Below, piece after piece: positions 5,745 to 6,639 of a stretch of 6,639 nucleotides of DNA. The position numbers and the translations under genes were made by a program. Origin of the DNA: an uncultured Eubacteriales bacterium (lineage in GTDB: Bacteria; Bacillota; Clostridia; Christensenellales; Pumilibacteraceae); the NCBI GenBank assembly GCA_900555875.1, contig USNB01000069.1, positions 1 to 6,639 on the forward strand, given 5' to 3'. Position 1 is the first letter of the stretch, and every line of letters begins with the position of its first letter. The notes under the pieces are model-generated. The model was not told where the DNA came from. It did not search any database and worked only from the letters and a program-made list of their open reading frames with translations.

Positions 5745-6639
5745 CGACGGAAAACATAGACGACATACTGTCCTGTCAGCGGGAATATTTCGCGAGCGGC
5801 GCGACGCTGCCGCTCGACGCGAGGAAAAAAGCGCTCATGTCCCTGCGCGATTCGGTGAAGGCGCACGAGGACGATATAGCCGAAGCCGTACGTGCGGATC
5901 TCGGAAAGAGCGAGTTCGAGACGTATATGTGCGAAACGGGACTTGTCCTGTCCGAGATCGGGTATATGCTTAAGCATACGGCTGCGTTCATGAAGCCGCG
6001 CAAGGTGCGCACTCCGATGTCGCAGTTCCCGTCGAAGAGCCTGCGCATCCCCACGCCGCGCGGCAACACGCTCATCATGAGCCCGTGGAACTATCCGCTG
6101 CTGCTCACGCTCGACCCGGTCACCGACGCTATCGCCGCGGGCAACACGGTCATAGTCAAGCCGAGCGCCTATTCTCCGGCGACGAGCGCGGTCATCGATA
6201 AAATCATATCCGAGTGCTTCGCGCCCGAATACGTCACGGTTATCACGGGCGGCAGAAAGGAAAACGCCGCGCTGCTGGACAAAAAATTCGATATGATCTT
6301 TTTCACCGGCAGCCAGAACGTGGGCAGAGAAGTGCTCCGCCACGCCGCGGAATACCTGACCCCGGCGGTGCTCGAACTGGGCGGGAAGAGCCCGTGCATA
6401 GTGGATTCGTCCGCAAAGATCGGCCTTGCCGCGAAAAGAATCGTGTTCGGCAAATTCCTCAACTGCGGCCAGACCTGCGTCGCGCCCGATTATATCCTCT
6501 GCGACCGCGCCGTAAAAGACGAACTTGTGCGCGCGATCGCCGCGCAGATAAAGGCGCAGTTCGGCGACGACCCGCTCGCAAACCCCGACTACGGCAAGAT
6601 AATCAACGAAAAGCACTTTGCACGCATTTCCGGACTCAT
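5741..6639 (+). CDS. Aldehyde dehydrogenase, class 3-like (3' end outside the window)
   Basis: The first 299 residues of an NAD(P)-dependent aldehyde dehydrogenase are present; the frame is open to the window edge. The family is usually about 450-460 residues, so roughly two thirds is seen. Motifs in order are SPWNYP with oxyanion N117, VIVKPS with cofactor-binding K140, FFTGSQNVGREV (187-198), the general base E212 in ELGGKSP, and the catalytic cysteine C246 in NCGQTCVAPDY. The short N-terminus before the cofactor domain and the FFTGS and CVAPDY forms fit the class 3 group (AldH/YwdH/fatty aldehyde dehydrogenase-like) rather than the CoA-acylating type, so an acid product is expected. It begins at an ATG overlapping the alcohol dehydrogenase stop (ATGA), with AAAGGAG at 5726-5732. 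This shows co-translation with that enzyme and suggests a shared aldehyde intermediate. Confidence 0.93.
   Translation, partial: MTTENIDDILSCQREYFASGATLPLDARKKALMSLRDSVKAHEDDIAEAVRADLGKSEFETYMCETGLVLSEIGYMLKHTAAFMKPRKVRTPMSQFPSKSLRIPTPRGNTLIMSPWNYPLLLTLDPVTDAIAAGNTVIVKPSAYSPATSAVIDKIISECFAPEYVTVITGGRKENAALLDKKFDMIFFTGSQNVGREVLRHAAEYLTPAVLELGGKSPCIVDSSAKIGLAAKRIVFGKFLNCGQTCVAPDYILCDRAVKDELVRAIAAQIKAQFGDDPLANPDYGKIINEKHFARISGL

Noticed and set aside
5711..6616. Minus-strand open frame of 301 codons opposite the aldehyde dehydrogenase
   Set aside because: The + strand encodes a complete run of aldehyde dehydrogenase motifs, while the antisense translation has none.
1..6639. Mobile element, CRISPR, toxin-antitoxin or defence system
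   Set aside because: No transposase, integrase, terminal inverted repeats, direct-repeat array or paired small genes were seen; all five main genes belong to ordinary metabolic, transport or regulatory families.

Overview
The window looks like an ordinary chromosomal stretch from a GC-rich bacterium, probably an uncultured member of the Clostridia or a related Firmicutes group. The evidence is strong AAGGAGG-type ribosome binding sites, two perfect TTGACA-17-TATAAT promoters, frequent ATA isoleucine codons despite the high GC, and protein families common in gut Clostridia: a CtpE-like P-type ATPase, a cytoplasmic zinc-dependent phospholipase C-like protein, and iron-dependent alcohol dehydrogenases. 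The lineage is inferred from style only; no rRNA or marker gene is present. All genes are on the + strand.

Layout: (1) 1-53 is probably the last codons of an upstream membrane-type protein, followed by a hairpin at 74-101 that looks like its terminator. (2) A perfect sigma-70-type promoter (121-149) lies directly against the ATG at 156 of a 920-residue cation P-type ATPase (156-2918). The spacing predicts a leaderless or almost leaderless mRNA. The open frame extends upstream to an ATG at 57, but that stretch is the terminator and the promoter. (3) A GC-rich hairpin (2939-2971) separates it from a 314-residue protein of the zinc-dependent phospholipase C family (3033-3977) that has no signal peptide. 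(4) A second perfect promoter (3988-4016), whose -10 box runs into a perfect 14-bp inverted repeat (4014-4045), drives a tight operon. The operon encodes a MarR-family regulator (4066-4533), an iron-containing alcohol dehydrogenase (4530-5744) and an aldehyde dehydrogenase (5741 to the window edge, incomplete). Both junctions are 4-base ATGA overlaps.

How it works together: the MarR protein most likely binds the palindrome over its own promoter and represses the operon until a ligand, perhaps an aldehyde, alcohol or other electrophile, releases it. The alcohol dehydrogenase would interconvert an alcohol and an aldehyde, and the aldehyde dehydrogenase would oxidise the aldehyde to an acid. The substrate cannot be read from the sequence. 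The ATPase and the phospholipase-like gene appear to be independent units. I see no mobile element, CRISPR array, tRNA or rRNA, and no strong sign of a wholly new system. The most notable points are the leaderless promoter arrangement, the operator geometry, and a Ser in place of the usual Glu in the M4 ion-site motif of the ATPase.
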